64,000 nt of DNA from Tamarix chinensis (taxonomy: Eukaryota; Streptophyta; Magnoliopsida; Caryophyllales; Tamaricaceae), in NCBI GenBank assembly GCA_030549775.1, contig CM060173.1, positions 27,222,032-27,286,031 of the forward strand. Direction: 5' to 3'. Shown piece after piece: positions 62,624 through 64,000 of this stretch. How positions within the stretch are numbered: the first letter of the stretch is position 1; every line of letters begins with the position of its first letter. The notes under the pieces were generated by a model that was not told the DNA's origin, did no database searches, and was given only the letters and a program-made list of their open reading frames with translations. The position numbers and the translations under genes are program-made.

Positions 62624-63150
62624 CTACTCATCGATAAGACTTGTGGTAGAAACTATTGGCAACTCATGAAACGAAATAAACTTGAATATTTTGATTGGGA
62701 ATGCTTTTACTTCTGATTTCCTAATACAGTGTGTGAAATTATTGAAGTACATGACATACTTGAAGTCTATTGTTTTCAGTTCAAGCTGATTATCTGCCAT
62801 GATAAGGTTTTTCACATGGTATAGTTGACCTTCTTTCATTATTACCTTATATTGATTTATCTAAAATTTTATGACTATTACATGTATTATTTGCCTCTAT
62901 AATTAATTAAAATATGAAGTTCAATATGAAGTAGGGAGAACACAGTATAGTTCGAATATGCATAGTTATTGTTGTATGAGTAACACTTACATCTCTGTTA
63001 TAAAATATACATTCCAAGCTGAAAGTTTCATGTTTATTTCCATAATATGGTTTTCCATAAATTCGTACTAACCATAGTTTTAATGCCCAAGTGCTCTTCA
63101 ATAGGTTTATATCATTACTCAAGCTCCACATTGTCATTCTTTCTTCTCTA
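62624..63150 (-). pseudogene. RPA70-like (OB-fold) gene remnant in the Helitron
   Basis: Minus strand. Exon 1: MTMWSLSNDINLLKSTWALKLWLVRIYGKPYYGNKHETFSLECIFYNRD ends at about 62993 followed by donor GTAAGTG. An intron with AT-rich content ends in TTTTAG at about 62861. Exon 2: INQYKVIMKEGQLYHVKNLIMADNQLELKTIDFKYV ... SFHELPIV ends in a stop at 62624. These match the replication protein A large subunit-like genes that plant Helitrons carry. Later exons (DNA-binding domains and zinc finger) are missing, so it is a fragment. It lies 0.5 kb upstream of the helicase part. Confidence 0.85.
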
Positions 63151-63633
63151 ACATATAAAATATAAATGAAAATGAAAATAACGTAAACTATATTGACATT
63201 AGCACATTTATAAATATTTAAAAATATATAGAATAAAACATTAGGGCAAAGAAGTAAGCTAATATCTGCACATAATACCTGCAAGTCAAGCACAAGAGGT
63301 TATGTATACTTCAAGTGTATGAATATTAGTTCCTCAACACCTATTTATAGAAGATTCTTGATTCTTAAGACTATGCATTGCTTTTTTCCGGCCGTTGGAT
63401 ATTAGTGGTCGCCTGCTTTTGTGTAATAATCACAGGCAAAGGCTTGCAGTAAATTATACATAGACATGCGGAAAGTTGTAATTTTTTTAATTGTATTAGA
63501 TGATGTACTGTACATGTCTTGTATTTCTAAATATATAATTTATCATTTTTTTTACATGTTTCTATGACATGTGGCAGTGTAGTTTTAGAGGAAAATTTTG
63601 TTACAATGTATTCTTCTTTTATATATAGTAAGA

Positions 63634-64000
63634 TAGGTTGTTCCCTCTTCCCATGAAGGATTAATAAAATACAGAATAAACGTTATGCTGTCTCAGTAGT
63701 CCAACACACACGCTAGAAATTAAAACATTTTAAACTCTTTTTTATATGAATATATTTATAAAAAATAAAATTTTTTAAATATGGAATGTGAGTGATGTAT
63801 GCATAATATAGTTATTATTAATTCCTTTACATATGAAATGCAGCACGCTATAAGCAACTTTAAAAATAAAATAAAATCAAAGCATAGAAATCCTGAACAA
63901 CCTTGTTTGCTCTCTTTCTTCGAATACTCATAGAAAATATAGAAATCAAGAAAAGAACAAGGTTTCATCCCCCTTTCTCCATGTCTTTGTTAATGGTAAG
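63634..64000. repeat. Direct repeat copy 2 (partner of 26243-27115)
   Basis: Homology to copy 1 starts exactly at the Helitron 5' end (TAGGTTGTTCCC versus TAGGATGTTCCC) and continues to the window end. The segment is shortened relative to copy 1 between about 63870 and 63960. Confidence 0.85.

Larger units (their letters stand above)
60353..63633 (-). mobile_element. Helitron (about 3.28 kb), non-autonomous
   Basis: Minus strand. The 5' end reads TCTTACTATATATAAAAG at 63633, the typical plant Helitron start TC...TACTATATATAAAAG. The 3' end is CTAG at 60353-60356 (followed by T) with a small hairpin CTGT/ACAG at 60365-60379. Flanking bases are A before TC and T after CTAG, as expected. It holds an RPA-like gene fragment and a broken Pif1-type helicase, but no Rep (HUH) domain. 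Confidence 0.9.

Noticed and set aside
1..64000. tRNA, rRNA or small RNA genes
   Set aside because: No cloverleaf-like or rRNA-like sequence was recognised by eye; a dedicated search could find some I missed.

Overview
This is plant nuclear DNA, most likely from a flowering plant with a repeat-rich genome. It is very AT-rich outside the elements. Recognisable proteins are almost all from plant transposons: Ty1/Copia, Ty3/gypsy, LINE and Helitron. No bacterial-type operons, rRNA, tRNA or CRISPR arrays were seen. The sequence does not fix the species.

Left part (1-21 kb): nested retrotransposons. A decayed LINE (7.0-7.2 and 13.8-14.6 kb) is split by a complete, apparently intact Copia element (7177-13776: 707-bp LTRs differing at 3 sites, GATCT target duplication, one 1342-residue Gag-Pol frame). 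Next to it lies an older minus-strand Copia (5' LTR 6527-7007, broken gag and integrase). That element is itself cut at 2837/2838 by the end of a long gypsy LTR filling 1-2837. A minus-strand Athila-like gypsy remnant covers about 16.3-21.0 kb.

Middle and right (15-48 kb): the main non-transposon signal is a small family of predicted multi-pass membrane proteins. It has four copies: D fragment about 15.2-15.4 kb; A pseudogene 23.6-24.4 kb; B pseudogene, minus, 40.0-39.0 kb; C intact, 46.4-47.3 kb. A and B form an inverted pair, each preceded by an array of an 82-bp satellite (about 5 units at A, 14 at B). A also carries a broken gene resembling the plant mobile domain family. B and C share a downstream block with a conserved exon-like segment and splice donor. 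I do not recognise the membrane protein family.

Other parts: LINE remnants (25.6-26.0 and 29.7-31.3 kb, minus), a LINE-free AT-rich stretch with a 28-bp repeat (35.8-36.3 kb), a gypsy 3' LTR (44.1-45.0 kb), a tandem duplication of about 0.95 kb (48.0-50.45 kb) with a hAT-type MITE between the copies (49015-49350), a chromovirus remnant with chromodomain (51.2-52.6 kb), a CACTA-like 40-bp repeat (54.0-54.6 kb), and a gypsy LTR end (55.7 kb onward). The right end holds a 3.3-kb Helitron (60353-63633, minus) with both termini, an RPA-like gene remnant and a broken Pif1-type helicase. Its flank is duplicated at 26.24 kb, which looks like the unoccupied site.

The genes do not form a pathway. The window is a record of layered insertions around one small lineage-specific gene family. 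The only reading frames that look capable of making a full protein are the Copia Gag-Pol (8467-12495) and membrane gene C (46772-47305).
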